Assembly (NCBI RefSeq): GCF_024713945.1
Contig: NC_134684.1
Coordinates: 3,851,001-3,915,000, forward strand
Origin: Dermatophagoides farinae
Taxonomy: Eukaryota; Arthropoda; Arachnida; Sarcoptiformes; Pyroglyphidae
Reading direction: 5' to 3'
DNA: 64,000 bases
Shown here: in pieces, positions 14,180-27,771 of the stretch
Numbering within the stretch: the first letter of the stretch is position 1
How the letters are laid out: each line of letters opens with the position of its first letter
Position numbers and translations under genes: made by a program
The notes under the pieces: generated by a model
What the model saw: only the letters and a program-made list of their open reading frames with translations
Told to the model about the DNA's origin: nothing
Database searches by the model: none

Positions 14180-17100
14180 CTAAATTCTAATGAATCTTAA
14201 TCAGACATTCATTCATTCATTCCAGGCAGGCAAGCATCAGCCATAATATAAAACATTATGATGATATAGAACAAAAAACAAAACAAAACAGAATAATATT
14301 CAGCAATGATGTTGATATGATCCGTGTATACAATATACTGTATGATGATGATGAAATTCTTTACCAAAAGGGGTATCATCATCATCATCATTACTCTTTT
14401 ATTATTATGATGATAGTATAGTTTTTTTTTACCGCCCTCATAATGATTGCACGTGACCAGAATCCTAGGGGCGTTAAATGTTCATCATGTATGTATGTTT
14501 TTTTTTCCAGTTATTTAATACAGTAGTTGGATTGGAATGTATTCATTTTTCGCTCTTCATTTTTTTTTTCTTTTTGGAAGTCTAAAAAATTTTTTTCATT
14601 TGTTTCATTGGTTGCACACACACACACACACCAGAAGCATTTTCATTTTATTCTTCGTTATTCATAGTTTAAAGATTCTAGAAAAATTGATGTTTTGCCT
14701 CTAAGAATGTATTTTCAATCGACTGATTGATTGATTGATGGATCGATTGATTAGGTTTGATTATCTTTTTTTCTGTTTTGGATCATCATCATTTTTTACT
14801 TCATCAAAAAAATGAACTGATTGTATATTACTAGTTTTTTTCTTATTACTTTTTTTTTCTCTTTCTTGAATCTGTCCCAATTTGACTATCGATCATAATG
14901 TCGTATGAATATGATAGGATTGACTATATCAACCATCCATCCGTCCGTGATGGTGTATCGCACACCAATACACAACAACAACAACAACCGGTGTAACGAT
15001 ATATGATATACTATGCATACATACAAACACATTTCATATATGAATTAGAACATAATGACAATTATGCAAATTATATGAAAATGCTTATTACAAGTAGAAA
15101 AAGAGAGAGAGAGAGAATATCCAGAATAAATTTATATTCCCATTATACATGTATGATGATGATGATGATGATGAAGCTATTAGCCCCTTTTTTATATATT
15201 ATTATTATGGAATAAAGAAAAATTATAAATTCTGTATAGAGATGATTGGTTTTTTCTAATATTCTTATTTTTTTCTCTCTCTCTCTATTTCACTTTTTTT
15301 TCCATATTTCATAATCATATTTTGAATATGAGGCGACTGATTCCATAATGAATCTTTGAGCACTATGGCTACTTTCAGTTATAAAATGATAATATTGTGG
15401 TTCTATTCCATATTGGAAATCTTTTTATTAGACGAAAAAAAAAATCATTTGCATTATCATCATCAATTAATTGATCAACGATTGATATAATTTTTTTTCT
15501 TGATTAATTTCCAATTAATCAATATCGTTTGGTGGTCAAATGCGGTCATCGAAACAAAAAAAAAATTCATTAAAGAATCATCATCCTATGTAAGTAATAA
15601 CAATGAAAAGAAAAAGGATTAATGGAACAATTCAATTCTCGCTTGGTCTTAATATATAAAAAAAAAAATTTCTTCCAACACCAACACTATCTATCAATGA
15701 AAATTTTTTTCGGTTGTAACAATAATAATAAACAACAACAACAACAACAAAGCAGAAAATGAATGAAAAAAGAAAGTTCAAACAAACAATATAACCAGAA
15801 AAAAAAGAACGGATTTTCGCTTATGGGCGTGTGTTTGTGTGTGCGGTTTTAACCACATTATATTACATTTTATATTATAAAGAAAATAAAAATAAATGTT
15901 ATATGTACATTGTTTGGGAAGGTTTATGATACTGATGATGATGCTGATGACAATGTGATTATAAAATACACACACACACACACACACACAGAGAGAAAGC
16001 TCATAGTATTAGGGTGTTTGACCAAAAAAAATAAAAACATTAAAAAATTTGACAAAAGAATATTCTCTTATCAATGTATATGTCGGTTTTTCTTTTTCTT
16101 TTTTTTTTACTAACCATTCTACATATCATCACATTCTCTTGTGTATATGGAATGATTCTGATGCATATATGCATGAATGAATGAATGAATGAATGTATAC
16201 TAAGATGGCCGAAGAAAATATTACATTTTTTCTCTCTCTCTCTCTCTCTCGTCGTCCTATTTTCTACATTTAAAGGTTATATTTTCCTTTTTTTTCACTT
16301 CAGGGTTATTTCTATTATCCAAAAATTTTTTTTGGCCGTTTGAATGAAATGAAATTGAAAAGAAAGAAAAAAAAATTCTTACCATACACAAAAGGCCGAA
16401 TCAGAATCAAATTCTGTGCTAGTAATAGTAGAAATAGTAGACTGCTGCTGCTGTTATGATTATTATTTATATTTTTCTTCATTCTCCATCTCACTCTCTA
16501 CTGGTGTCCTGTGTTTTTTTTTTTGTTATCATAAGGTTTTTTTTCTTATTCATTTGTTATTGTTATTTTTTGTTGTTGTTGTTGGTAAATAAAAATGAAA
16601 AAAACGGTAAAAAACGGGAAAAACTACTTTCCATATTCTGTTGCTTTTCTACTAACTAAAAAAAAAAAAAAATTCATAAATGTTGTAAATTTTCATATAT
16701 TCATTATCTTAAAATGATGATGATGATGATGATGATGATGGCTGCCGTTACATGCAACCAGAATTAAAAGACCTAGAAGGAATTCATTTTTTTTTTTTTG
16801 TTACCATCCATACCAAATGAGACATCACATTTGTTTGATGATGATGATGATGATGAAAATGGCTTCTATACTAGCCCTATGGTATTGTTTTGTTTTGTTA
16901 CAAAAGAAAATCCTAATAATGATAATGATGATGGCAGGGGATCATCCATATACACGGACAATGTTTTTTTTCTTTTGATAACATTTTTATCAATTTCATC
17001 GTTTTTAAATGACAGAACAAAAAAAAATATAAGAAAGATGTGTTGCTGTTGTTGTTATTGTACCGTTTCCGGCTTGATTAACCACACGCGCATGCACACA

Positions 17101-18315
17101 AATGAATTTTCTTTTTCTTTCAGAATTTTTTTTTGAATATTCCTTAATGTTGAATTTAACGTTTGTTGACATTGGTTAATGTTAAATTAATTTTTTTAGA
17201 TTTTTCAAAAAGCCATAGTCGAAGCAAAAAAAAAAAAGTTTCAACGAAACAAATCATTGATTTGCCACAAACATACATATGCATCACCATCATCGTCATT
17301 TGAAATCAAATGAAAATATTGCTTTTTGATGCATGAAAAAACTTTCATTCGGCTTTTGAACGTTTTACTTTTCAAATTTTGTTGTTTTGTTTTTCTGTTT
17401 TTTTTTTGATTTCAATTCATAATTTATAAAAAAAAATTCTGTCGTTGAATGTGTACACTAAATGCATTTTGCCGACCATTTCTTTCTCTGTGTGCGTGTG
17501 TGTGTTTATGTCAGCCTGAAATAATGTTGATTCTAAGGATGTTTTTTTTTTTGGTGTTTGGTTTGAAAACACACACACAAAAAATAAATTCAAATGCATT
17601 ATGTTGCCGTTTTTTCAATTCATATCTTTGTTATTTCACGTTGAAACATTCATTTTTATTCATTTCTTTAATGAATTTGCCTTTGATCTATAATGACTGA
17701 TTGATTGGTTAATCCCCAAAAAAAACCTTGGATTTCTACAAATTTTTTTTCCGTCCACAATTCATTCATGGATCTAATCGGTGAATAAGGCAAAAAAAAA
17801 AATCTTCCACCATTGTGGTTTTTCTTTCAATCAATCAGCCAGAAGTTTTCAAATTTTTTTCTTATTTTATCGACAAAATTTGAATTGGTAATACAAATGG
17901 TCCACACGAACAAAACTTTGCCACTGCCCCTTTTTTCTTCATTCGAGATTTATATTTTTTCTTCTTTCATAATCGGCATTTATTTATTATAAACAACATT
18001 CGTATGCAATGAATTTGATTTGAACGAATATCAAGATCATCAAATGACAATCATTCGGCCCCTAAAAAAAAATTTTCTCCAGTGCTCATATTATTATTGG
18101 GTGACAGTTTGAAATGTTTGAATTAATATTTTATATGGCCACGAAAAAAAATGAAACCACAGAAAATGAATTGGAAATAAATTATTTCTCTGAAAGTTAT
18201 TGTTTTTTTTTTCGTTGTCTGTTTTTGTAGTTAGTCTGTGTGTTTGGAATTGTCAATTAGAAATTAATATCATCGGTTCATTTCATTGATTGTGTATTTA
18301 TTTATGATTATTACT

Positions 18316-18342
18316 GGTGGTGGTGGTGGTGGTGGTGGTGGT
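18316..18342. repeat. (GGT)9 microsatellite
   Basis: Perfect GGT trinucleotide tract, G-rich on the plus strand, unlike the surrounding AT-rich sequence. Similar shorter GGT tracts lie at about 4,486 and 24,250. Confidence 0.9.
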
Positions 18343-18654
18343 CACAAGTAAATCATGAATTGATGGCAAAAACAAAAAAAAATTGAATTCGAAATTACTT
18401 CGTTCATTCTAAAGACTTGATTTGTTTTTTGTTTTCAAATATGTCGCTCTTTTGGGACAAACAAACAAACAAACAAAAGAAACCAATCTATATAAATGGG
18501 TAAAAATAAAAATTCGTGGACATGTTTTTGTCGTTTGTTTTCATATTCGTATTCGATTCTGGAGGCAGAAATACAGAAAAAAAATTCTTCATTTTTTTCC
18601 TGCCTGTAGTTTTTTTCTGGTTTATCTTTGTTTTTTTTTATTCTGGCTTTTGAA

Positions 18655-18660
<6 letters not shown>

Positions 18661-18697
<37 letters not shown>
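18661..18697. repeat. (TC)18 microsatellite
   Basis: Long pure TC (GAGA on the other strand) tract. GAGA tracts can be regulatory in arthropods, but nothing else here marks it as a promoter. Confidence 0.9.
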
Positions 18698-18701
<4 letters not shown>

Positions 18702-21007
18702 CTGTGTGTAAATTCACAAACATTGTCATATCATTTCATGGTCTAGTTGGTATTAAAATTCTTTATAATTAATTAATTTTTTCTATCCATTTCTTTGTAA
18801 ACTGAAAAAAAACAAATCAACCAACAACAACAAAAAAACAGAATCAAACAGAATCGAAAGAATATATATCTTGTTTCGAGTTTTTTTTCCGCTGGTTGTT
18901 GTTGTAAATCACTAATGCTATTCGAGATTTAATTAATTGCCCTTCCTGGTTTCACTGGATGGCTGTGGATTCATATTCCATTTCAGTGGTTTGAAAATGG
19001 ATTGACCGAATTTTTTTTTGGTTTTGGTTTTGGTTACGGGTTTTTTTTTCTCTCATCAAACATCATTGGGTGACAATTTCTTTTAACGAAAATCATTGGT
19101 CATGAAAAAATTGGTAATGTTTTATGATTGCGAATCTTTTACATTTTATTGTTTGGTTTGTGGTTTTATGACCAGGTTAGATGGTGGCCATTATCCCAGT
19201 CGAATTACGACAACAACAACAGAATCGATTTGAATCGATAATAATCATTATTATTTTGTTTTTATTGTCGTGATCGATTCCAATGATCATTGATCGTCAT
19301 CATCATCATTGTTGAATGTCAAAGTTTCTTTTTGATCAAAAATATCATTGTAGTTGTAATTGACATTCCAAATATTCAAAGTAAACATATTTTTAATTCT
19401 ATTTTTTCAACGAATAATAATTAGTTTTCTAATCAATCTATTTTTTTTCTTTCTAGGAAAAAAATGTGTATCTCTCTCTCTATGGCAAATACACCATGTT
19501 AACTGATGTTTACATAATAATTAATTCCACAGCATCAAACAAACAATCCATGTGTGTGTATGGGTGTGTGTGTGTGTGTCAACAATGAGTGTCATCAACA
19601 GGAATTTTAGCGGTAAATTTGCATTTATAGTTTGTTCATCATCACAATTATTTTTTTTTATGCAGATCCGGAAAAGAATTTTTCAATTCAACAGAATTAT
19701 TAATCATCATCATCATCATATTTCAAACGATTATTATTTTCATTTTCAGTTTCTTTTAAGCCTTGATGGTTTACATTCGGTTATACTGCTCTACTCACTG
19801 CTTTTTTTTCAATTGAATTCATATGTGTATGTATTTAGATTCATAGATTGTCGGGCAAAAAAAAAACGGAAATTAATACTTTGTGTGTGTGTTTACTAAT
19901 GATTCGAGATTTTTTTTTCATACGGATGTGACTCAAATGTCCAATGTAATAATATTTTTCCACTGTAAATGTTATCTGTCATATATTTTTTTTTATTCGT
20001 TTCAAAATCAAATCGTGCTAGCTTGTGTGTGTATGTATTTTGAATCTTTCAAAAATTTTTTTTTTCACTGTAAAAAAAAATGTTCTGTGATTAGATTGAT
20101 TTTATATTCAATTACGAACCATAAACCATCACAACTACGACAACAAAACGATTCTCATGAAAAAAAATACCCTACACACATGCATACACATTATACGCGA
20201 AGATTCACATACTAAATCGAATTATCAATGAAACAAACACCCATGTTATGTGTTTCTGAAAGAAATGTACAGAAAAAAAATGAATGAATTATAACCGACA
20301 CGGACAAACAAATCTAAATAACACATTAAATATTGATGATGTGTTGTGTGTGTGTCGGGTGGGAGGGGGAAAATGGAAATCGAAAATCGTTTTGGTTATT
20401 ATTCTTGATCTTATTTCATATCAAAAAAAAGAAATGATTTTCAAACAAGGTATTCTACAAAGAATGTACTTTCACTTTAATATAGAAATGATGATGATCC
20501 ATGTTGCTGCTATTTGTTTAATTATTCATTTATTATTATACATACGGATTCTATTCCAAATTTTCATGATCATCATCATCATCATTACACTTAATAATCG
20601 TACTATACATGAAGAGAATAGTGATCTAGTAGTAGTAATTTCGTTGTCTACTACTATTGCTGTTGCTGTGTATGTCATTTGTATATTTCAGTATACTAAT
20701 TCTTCCATTCAAATTAGGTGTTTATTTAATTTTCTCATTTCCTCTTTCACTCTCTCTCTTTCTTTCTCGTTTTTTTTCGCCTTTACTTACTTACTTACTT
20801 ACTCACGTGTGTATTGTGTATTCACATTCACATTCTTTTTTTTCTCTCTCTCAACACCAATATAACCAGTTGTAATTCTGAATAATTCATTTCATTTCAT
20901 TTCATTCATTTATAATAAAATTAATGATAATGATATTTCACCAAACAAAAAAACTTTGTTAAAATTTCAAATTTTGTTATTATTATTATTATTATTGCTT
21001 TACTTAC

Positions 21008-21326
21008 AGGTTATATTCGTGAATGATGATAATAATAATATTAATATTAGTAGCAATGACATTTGTAATAAAAAAAATTTATCATGAATCCATGAATGAT
21101 GATGATGATATGATCGTTTACTATAAACAATATCACATAATGGTAATTGATATAATTCATTTGGACATTGTTTCCAATCATCTGATTCTAGCCTATGATT
21201 ATTCATATTCATATTGTCGATATAATGGACTGGATCAATGTTTTCATTGATGAACATTGATGTTTGTTGATTAGGTTGCTGTTGTTGCTGTTGCTGTTGT
21301 AATTTTCTTCTATTGATAATCAACAT
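21008..21326 (-). CDS. Candidate 5' coding exon, membrane or secreted protein
   Basis: Minus-strand open stretch of 106 codons from ATG at 21,326 to a consensus donor (CCT|GTAAGT) after 21,008. It encodes a glutamine-rich start, a complex polar segment (residues about 25-80, two cysteines) and a strongly hydrophobic segment (about 84-103). The last could be a signal anchor, or a signal peptide if translation starts at the Met just before it. A possible acceptor (ATTACAG) sits about 10 bases upstream of the ATG. A TATA-Inr-DPE core promoter on the same strand lies 1.1 kb upstream. Composition is clearly richer than in neighbouring repeat-driven frames. I recognise no family and cannot place the next exon, which would be to the left. 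Could still be a chance frame. Confidence 0.4.
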
Positions 21327-22448
21327 GATGATTGATCTGTAATCGTTGATATATAAATCATTTAATAACAATTGGATTGCATTCACATTCTATTCAACTA
21401 TCATCATCATCATCACCAAACTAAACCGGTAATGTTGAGCCAAGATTTCATGATTCTCAAAACAATGATGTTTATGTAGAAAAATTGCATTATTATTGAT
21501 GATGATAATCGATGACCCGTACAACAACAAAAAAAAAACATATAGTTCAAAACACCCACACATACACATATATATACACGAACACAAACTAACGAATAAA
21601 TAATAAGATCATCATCATTACTATATATAATCGATAAAAAATAATGATGACCATTTGGTTACAGTTTGATGAATTCAATAGAAAATAAACTTGAGAGAGT
21701 GAAAAGTTTTTTTTTTCGTTTCTCGATGAAAATTCCGTATGACATAACATTTGTCATTTGATAATTGTTTGAATGCAAAGAATAGTTTGTTGTCGTTGTC
21801 GTTGTTGTCATTTGGTGGTCCAATAAATACACACATTCTATTATTTACTGATCCAGATGATGTTGACCATCATTATTAGTGAATAAAAGTGGGTTAATTA
21901 TCCATTTATAACAATCAACTATCAGATCCATCACACAAGTACACCATCATTTCACAATGAACACCCATGTTTTTTTTTTGTTTTTTTTGGTTTGTCAAAT
22001 AAATATTCATTGCTCTGTAGTAGAACTGTTGAATTTATCTTATCATCATCATTATCATCATCAGGCTATCGGTTGGTTGGTTGGTTGGTGGATTTTTTTT
22101 TTTACACAAACTAAACTTTTCACCACTGAAATATACTGTATGTTGACTTGATTTTTTTTCAACAAATGTAAATGTTGTTTTTGTTGTTGTTGTTGTTGTT
22201 GTTATTCATTGGAAAAACAAATAAAATTACACATTGTAATTTTGTTTGTGTATGTATGAATATATATCATCAAATGCAAACACGCACGCATTGAGAATGA
22301 ATTTTTTTTTTGCTGCATAAAGTTTATTTTTTTCTAAAAAAAAACTAAACGAAACAAACATAAACTTGAATGGGAAAAAGTTTTTTTTTCTACTTTCATT
22401 CAGCAATTGAATGATGATGGTATTGGTGGTGAATGAATCAAGAATATG

Positions 22449-22509
22449 ACGTCCTGTCTGTTGAACAGTCTACTAACGACTGATTCTCTAGATGAATTGT
22501 ACTTTTATA
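22449..22509 (-). promoter_or_regulatory. TATA-Inr-DPE core promoter, minus strand
   Basis: On the minus strand TATAAAAG occupies 22,509-22,502 and TCAGTC occupies 22,483-22,478, with the A(+1) at 22,481. GGACGT occupies 22,454-22,449, exactly +28 to +33. The TATA box starts at -28. These match the arthropod TATA, Initiator (TCAGT) and downstream promoter element (RGWYVT) at their required spacings. Upstream sequence is locally GC-richer than the surroundings. Transcription would run left, toward the candidate exon at 21,326-21,008. Confidence 0.6.
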
Positions 22510-25500
22510 ACAAATACCCGACCAAATAGCACACGGCCCGAATAGTCATTTTTACTAACTGAGAGTGTGTGTGTGTGTGTATGTCGATTATATGTAAAGA
22601 CATTCTCTCTCTCTATTCACAGAATAAAATGGTTGCTTCCTATAGCTGTCTAGCTTCATTAGATTCTAGTTTGTATTTGGATTCTTCATTCCTGTATAAT
22701 AATAATAATAATAATGGTGGTGGAGCCAGATTCATTTCAGATATAAGGAAAAAAAAACACACGAAATGAAAGCCAAATGCATTAAAAATTCTTTGCGTAC
22801 ATGTCTCTCGACAATTTAATGTAATGACCGAATGAATGAAAAGAAGAACAAAAAAAAAACGTATCCAAAAAAATTTATCAATTCATTAAAAATAAACACT
22901 GAAAATGGCTGTAAATGAATAATAGCTAATAATAATGCTCACATTTTTTTTTCGTTTGTCAACCAATAATAATTTGTGTTTTCTGTTGAAATGACAATAT
23001 TCATCAATCAATTGAAATTAATTGATTGATGAATATTTGAATTCATTATTGGTAGTCAATCAATCGGTGTTCTTACTACCTAATGTGGTAATAGTTTTTT
23101 TTTTTGGCCACTATAAATCCAGTTATTCGGATTTTGATTTTCAAACTGAAACAAAAAAAAACCAATTATATTTAGCGAAAGCAATTATTTCGGATTGAAA
23201 AAAAATTTTTTTTTTTCGTTGTTCATCTTTGATTATCTCATCATCATGTAATGGTCGAATTTTTTTTTTATTTTTTTGTTCAACTCACGTATGGTTTCCA
23301 AGTTAAATGCTCATCATCATCATCATCGGATAGACATGAAGGCTGTTGTTGTTGTTGTTTACTTTTTTTTCATCATTGAAATTGACATATAAATGTTTTT
23401 TTTTACCATTGTGTTCCATGTGATCCAACAAGAAAAAAAAATCCAAAATTCTTGCCTGTCACGATCCATTGATACGTATGGCAATCACTTTAATTTTTTC
23501 TTTCTTCTCTTCTCTTCTCTTGTTTTTCAAGTCGAATGATGATGGCCATTTTGATCAATTAATTTTGTTGATAAATTTTCGTTCCAGATTTTTAGATTCC
23601 GTTTTTTTTTCTTCATTCTCAAGATTTGCATTAAAATCACAGTGTTTTTTTGCCATTCATACCAATTGGTCATTTGGGTTCGTAATTAATTCTACTTTGT
23701 TTTTCTCCATCCAAAATGGTTTCCAAACACAGACTAATCATTTGCTGGCCAGAATATTCACTATTTTTTTTATTCTTTGTTTTTTTTTCTCAAAAATCAA
23801 TTTAAAATGGTAGAATTAGCCCATAGATATTTCAATTTTAAAACATTATTCTTGTTGGGCTAATAACTTTTGGCAACTACTTGAATAAGATTTTTGTTGT
23901 CGTTGTTGTTGTTGTTGTTTTTGTTTTTTCCACTGAAAAAAACTAAATTAAAAATGATCAAAGAATGAAGAATCTTTGAATTGAAAAACAAAATAATAAA
24001 ACAATGGCCAAGAAACAAAACAAAAACAAAAAACATTACAACTTTTGTGAAACATACAGAATTGGTGCCAGAAAAAAAATGGAGAATCTTCTTTGTGTGT
24101 GTGTGTGTTTGTGTGTATGAAAGAAAACTTTGATTTATTTTTATTGCCGACTAATGGATCTCTATCCTTTTTTTTTCTTTTTTTTTCGCAATCCGTTATC
24201 GTTTTGGTTGTTGTCGTTATTACTATTATTATTATTATTGTTGTTGTTGTCGGTGGTGGTGGTGCTGGTGGTTGATGTATAACGTTGTTGTTGTTGTTGT
24301 TGTCTAAATGTTTCAAACAACAACAACAAAACAACAAAACCAAACATAGAAGCGAACCAAATACACATTTTTTCGACAAAAACAAAACAACAACAACAAC
24401 ACACTTAACTGAATGTTATGTTATTATAACATGATGTTCAACTTGCTCATTTGTCAATTCCTTGATAATTCAGCAACAAGAAATAGCAAAAAAAGATGTG
24501 AATATAATAGAAACACAGACCATCATCATCAACCGAAAAACAATATTTAATCCAAAAACAAAAAAAAAAACTTTAAATGTATCATACATTCAATATGGTA
24601 TAAATGGAGTGAAAATGAAAATGTGTTGAAAATTGTTCGAATCCTTTTTTTTTGTTTCTGTGTGTGTGTGTGTGTGTGTGTGAATCAATCATTTTTTCCA
24701 TTCACTCTTTTGTTTCAACGACAATATAAATATAAATAAATAAATAAAGTATGAGATGAATTTTTGTTTTACACACACGCACACGCACTCGCACCTGACG
24801 CATCTCTCATTGTTTATTGTGTTTTTTTGTATTTGAAATTCCACCGATCATCATCATCATCACAATAAATTGTTTGTAGCATAAATAAAAAAAATTTTTT
24901 GATGACAAATTATTCAACATGAGATGATTTTTCATTGATTGTAAATGGAATGCCAGCCAAATAGCATGATATTCTTTCTTTCAATTCTCTTATTCTGTAA
25001 AGAATTTTTTTGTTTGGGTATGCATGAATTATTCTGTGAATGTGTCTTATTTATATTATTATTACCATTCAACATTCATGTAGTTTGATAATTAAATCAC
25101 TTTGTTACATGTTTATTGGTATTGTTGGCGTTTTTTTTTCATTTTCTCTCAATCAATGACCGGCAAAATGATTGTTTTTGTTCTTTCCACTGTTTTTGGC
25201 GTGATGTTCATGTAAGAGTAAAAGTTATTATTGTCAACAAACAGCAACAACCTTAACTCAATTAGTCATATTCAATTTTTTTATGGTCATCACCATCATT
25301 GAACTATTGAACGGAAACATTTTCATATCAATTGGAAAATTATTGCAATTTGTACAAAATTATTGTACCCTACATTGATATTGATTTCCATGTTTATTAC
25401 GGAAAACAAAAAATTCTCCCCAATTTCTCAATCATCACCATCATCAATCGATAATCAAAACGAATGGATGAATCACAATTTGTTGCGATTAATTTAAAAT

Positions 25501-27771
25501 TGATTATGAGTGATAATGTGTGTGTGTGTTTGTCATCAACGATTGATACAAATTTATCTTACCAAAAAAAAAAAAAAACTTTCTGCATACATGCATCATT
25601 TTCAACTTTTTTTTTTGCCAATGAATCAATACATTTTTTTTGTTGTTGTTGTTGTAATAGTCGATGGCCATTATCCACAATGTATGATGATGACGATTAC
25701 ATACATACAAATAACTGTACCGAAATTTTTTTGAAATTTTATACATTTCTGATCCGTTTTTTTTCATCAATGTATTGGAAATTTCTTTTTTCTCGCTTGC
25801 TTAATGCTTTCAAAATGTGTGTGTTTTTTTCTCTTAAAAAAAAGTTTACATTAATTTAACCACTTTATCTCGTCAGAAATTTTTTTTCTTCTTCTTTTTT
25901 TTCCATTTTTTTTTCTTTCATTGTCGATATCAGTGGAAAAATTTTCATCCAATCATTGTGACAGTAAAAGTGTGTGTGTATAGCGATTATACTTGACTAA
26001 GAATCGACTATTACCAATAGGGAATTTCAATTCGACGAAGCGGATGTAATAGGTAACTGGAACCATTTCAACAACAATGAAAGAAAAAAAAATAACGATC
26101 CACCAACTAAATTCAAAACAGAAAACATTGCTCGAACATCATGTTTTGAGTCTGTGAGTATGGAGAGAGAGAAAGTAAAAATAAGTTAAATTTCGGAATA
26201 GTTCAATTTGAAAATAATTCAAAAGTGTAAGAAAATACTTGGATACTTACATGACATAAAATGAAACAGAATGAATAAAGAATAAAAAAAAGACGAACAA
26301 AAAAAAAGAAAAAATTCTTGACAGGGGAAAAAATACTCGGTTATACACGGTATACTTTTTTTTTGTTTCTCATTGCAAACCGATCCACAACCGACAATAC
26401 CAATTGATGATGATGATGATGATAAAACATTTTAAAAGTTGTGATATATCCCATATTTTCACTGAAATGATTCCAATGATTCCATTGATGATGCATAACA
26501 TTTTTAAACGAAATTTTCATACAATGAAAAACAAGACAAGATGGAAAACATTTATCTAATTGTCAAGTATAAGTTGTTTAAGTAACTCTTTATCATTTTC
26601 AATCGTTTGTCATCAATTGATCATTTCAACAAAGAATTCACTATATATGTGTTTGTGTGTTTGGATCACGCAATTTGTTTAAAGAATAATAAAAAAAAAA
26701 TTCGTTCCAAAATGTCGTCTTATTACACATTTTACCTCGAATTTTTTTTTAGTGTTTTTTTTTCTCTTTGTTCAAACCATTTTAAATAAATGGTAGTAGT
26801 AGTAGTAGCTTGGTTACCAAACCAATTAAATTCTCGACGATCAACATCCACCAACAAGATGAAAAAAAAACTCTACGATACAGAATATAAAATGTTCAAT
26901 TTTTTTTCACCAGAAAAAAAATAACCATTTGTATGACAATTTTTATTCTGTATGCCTCGCTAGAATTTCCACCTTAGAATGTAGCAGTCTTTTATCGAAT
27001 TTTTTTTTTCGTTGTTGTTCTCTTCTTACTACCTATATTAATGTCTCCTACCATTCAATGGCGTGATGATAATTAGTAATAGTTGATGATATATATAGAA
27101 CCATATATATATTGTCGTTTTTATTCATTCAAAATTGTGGCACAAAGTAAAAAAGACAATATTCAGAACAAAAAAAAAGTTGACTTGAATTTTTTTCCCC
27201 TTTTTTTTAGTTCTTTCTTGTTTCAAAAAAAAAAACTTTATAAGTACAATACAATAAGCTTAATGGAACGACAATTTCAAGTGCCGAACGAACGAACGAA
27301 TGAATGAATGAATGAGATAACGAGTAGATGAAAAGTATCGGCCGAAAAGATCTTTTTCTTTTTTCTTTTCTTTTATTCTCGTGAATCAGAATATGGCAGA
27401 ATATAATCATTATTATGATTATGATTATTACCATAACAGGATTCTTTATTCTTTATACTTTCATTACTTAACATTACATTATTATTCAATTACAAATTCA
27501 ATTTTTTTAAAAATTCGTTTTGATAAATTTCAAGTGTTTCGAAAAAAAAATTAAAAAATAAGGATAAGCTGAACTATTGGAAAATTTTCTAAAATTCAAC
27601 TAAACAAATTCTACGTTTATATTTCATATATTTTCTTAAAAAAATTTTCTTGGAAAAAAAAGTCAATCATGAAAATGAATTTACCATTTGTCTTGTTTAT
27701 GGTTGTGTTTTTTTTGTTTGTTTTTCTGGTAAAAATAGCAGTGTTTCATCGTTATCATCATCATTGAATGA
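22510..27771. other. Repeat-dense non-coding region
   Basis: No supportable gene. Contains ATG/CAT, GTT/AAC and GT repeats, many A/T homopolymers, and a GGT/GTT cluster around 24,200-24,300 that creates spurious Gly/Val/Thr/Asn-rich frames on both strands. The right end (27.5-27.77 kb) is probably the 3' UTR of the minus-strand secreted-protein gene. Confidence 0.6.
22996..23037. repeat. 18-nt perfect inverted repeat
   Basis: Arms at 22,996-23,013 and 23,020-23,037 are perfect reverse complements with a 6-base spacer. The arms contain repeated ATCAAT/ATTGAT blocks. It lies about 0.5 kb upstream of the minus-strand promoter. It could be a protein-binding palindrome or simply a foldback. Confidence 0.85.

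Larger units (their letters stand above)
1..21007. other. Repeat-dense, gene-poor region
   Basis: About 21 kb in which I cannot support a complete gene. It is filled with ATG/CAT trinucleotide runs, GTT/AAC runs, CA/GT and CT/GA tracts, and A or T homopolymers of about 7-15. Open frames here mostly follow these repeats (poly-F, -I, -H, -M, -D, -Q), have no domains and no consistent splice structure. A few short stretches have more complex composition (5,041-5,187; 5,300-5,380; 10,497-10,669, all +) and are listed as findings. The region may be a giant intron of a minus-strand gene whose first exons lie at 21-22.5 kb, or plain intergenic DNA. Confidence 0.6.

Noticed and set aside
20284-20865. 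193-codon plus-strand frame with several hydrophobic stretches
   Set aside because: Built largely from ATG, ATC, TTT and TC repeats with no domain or splice logic; a short segment near 20,600-20,690 looks like a membrane helix but lacks support.
24093-24404. Overlapping frames rich in Val/Gly on one strand and Asn/Thr on the other
   Set aside because: Direct translation of GTT, GGT and ATT repeats.
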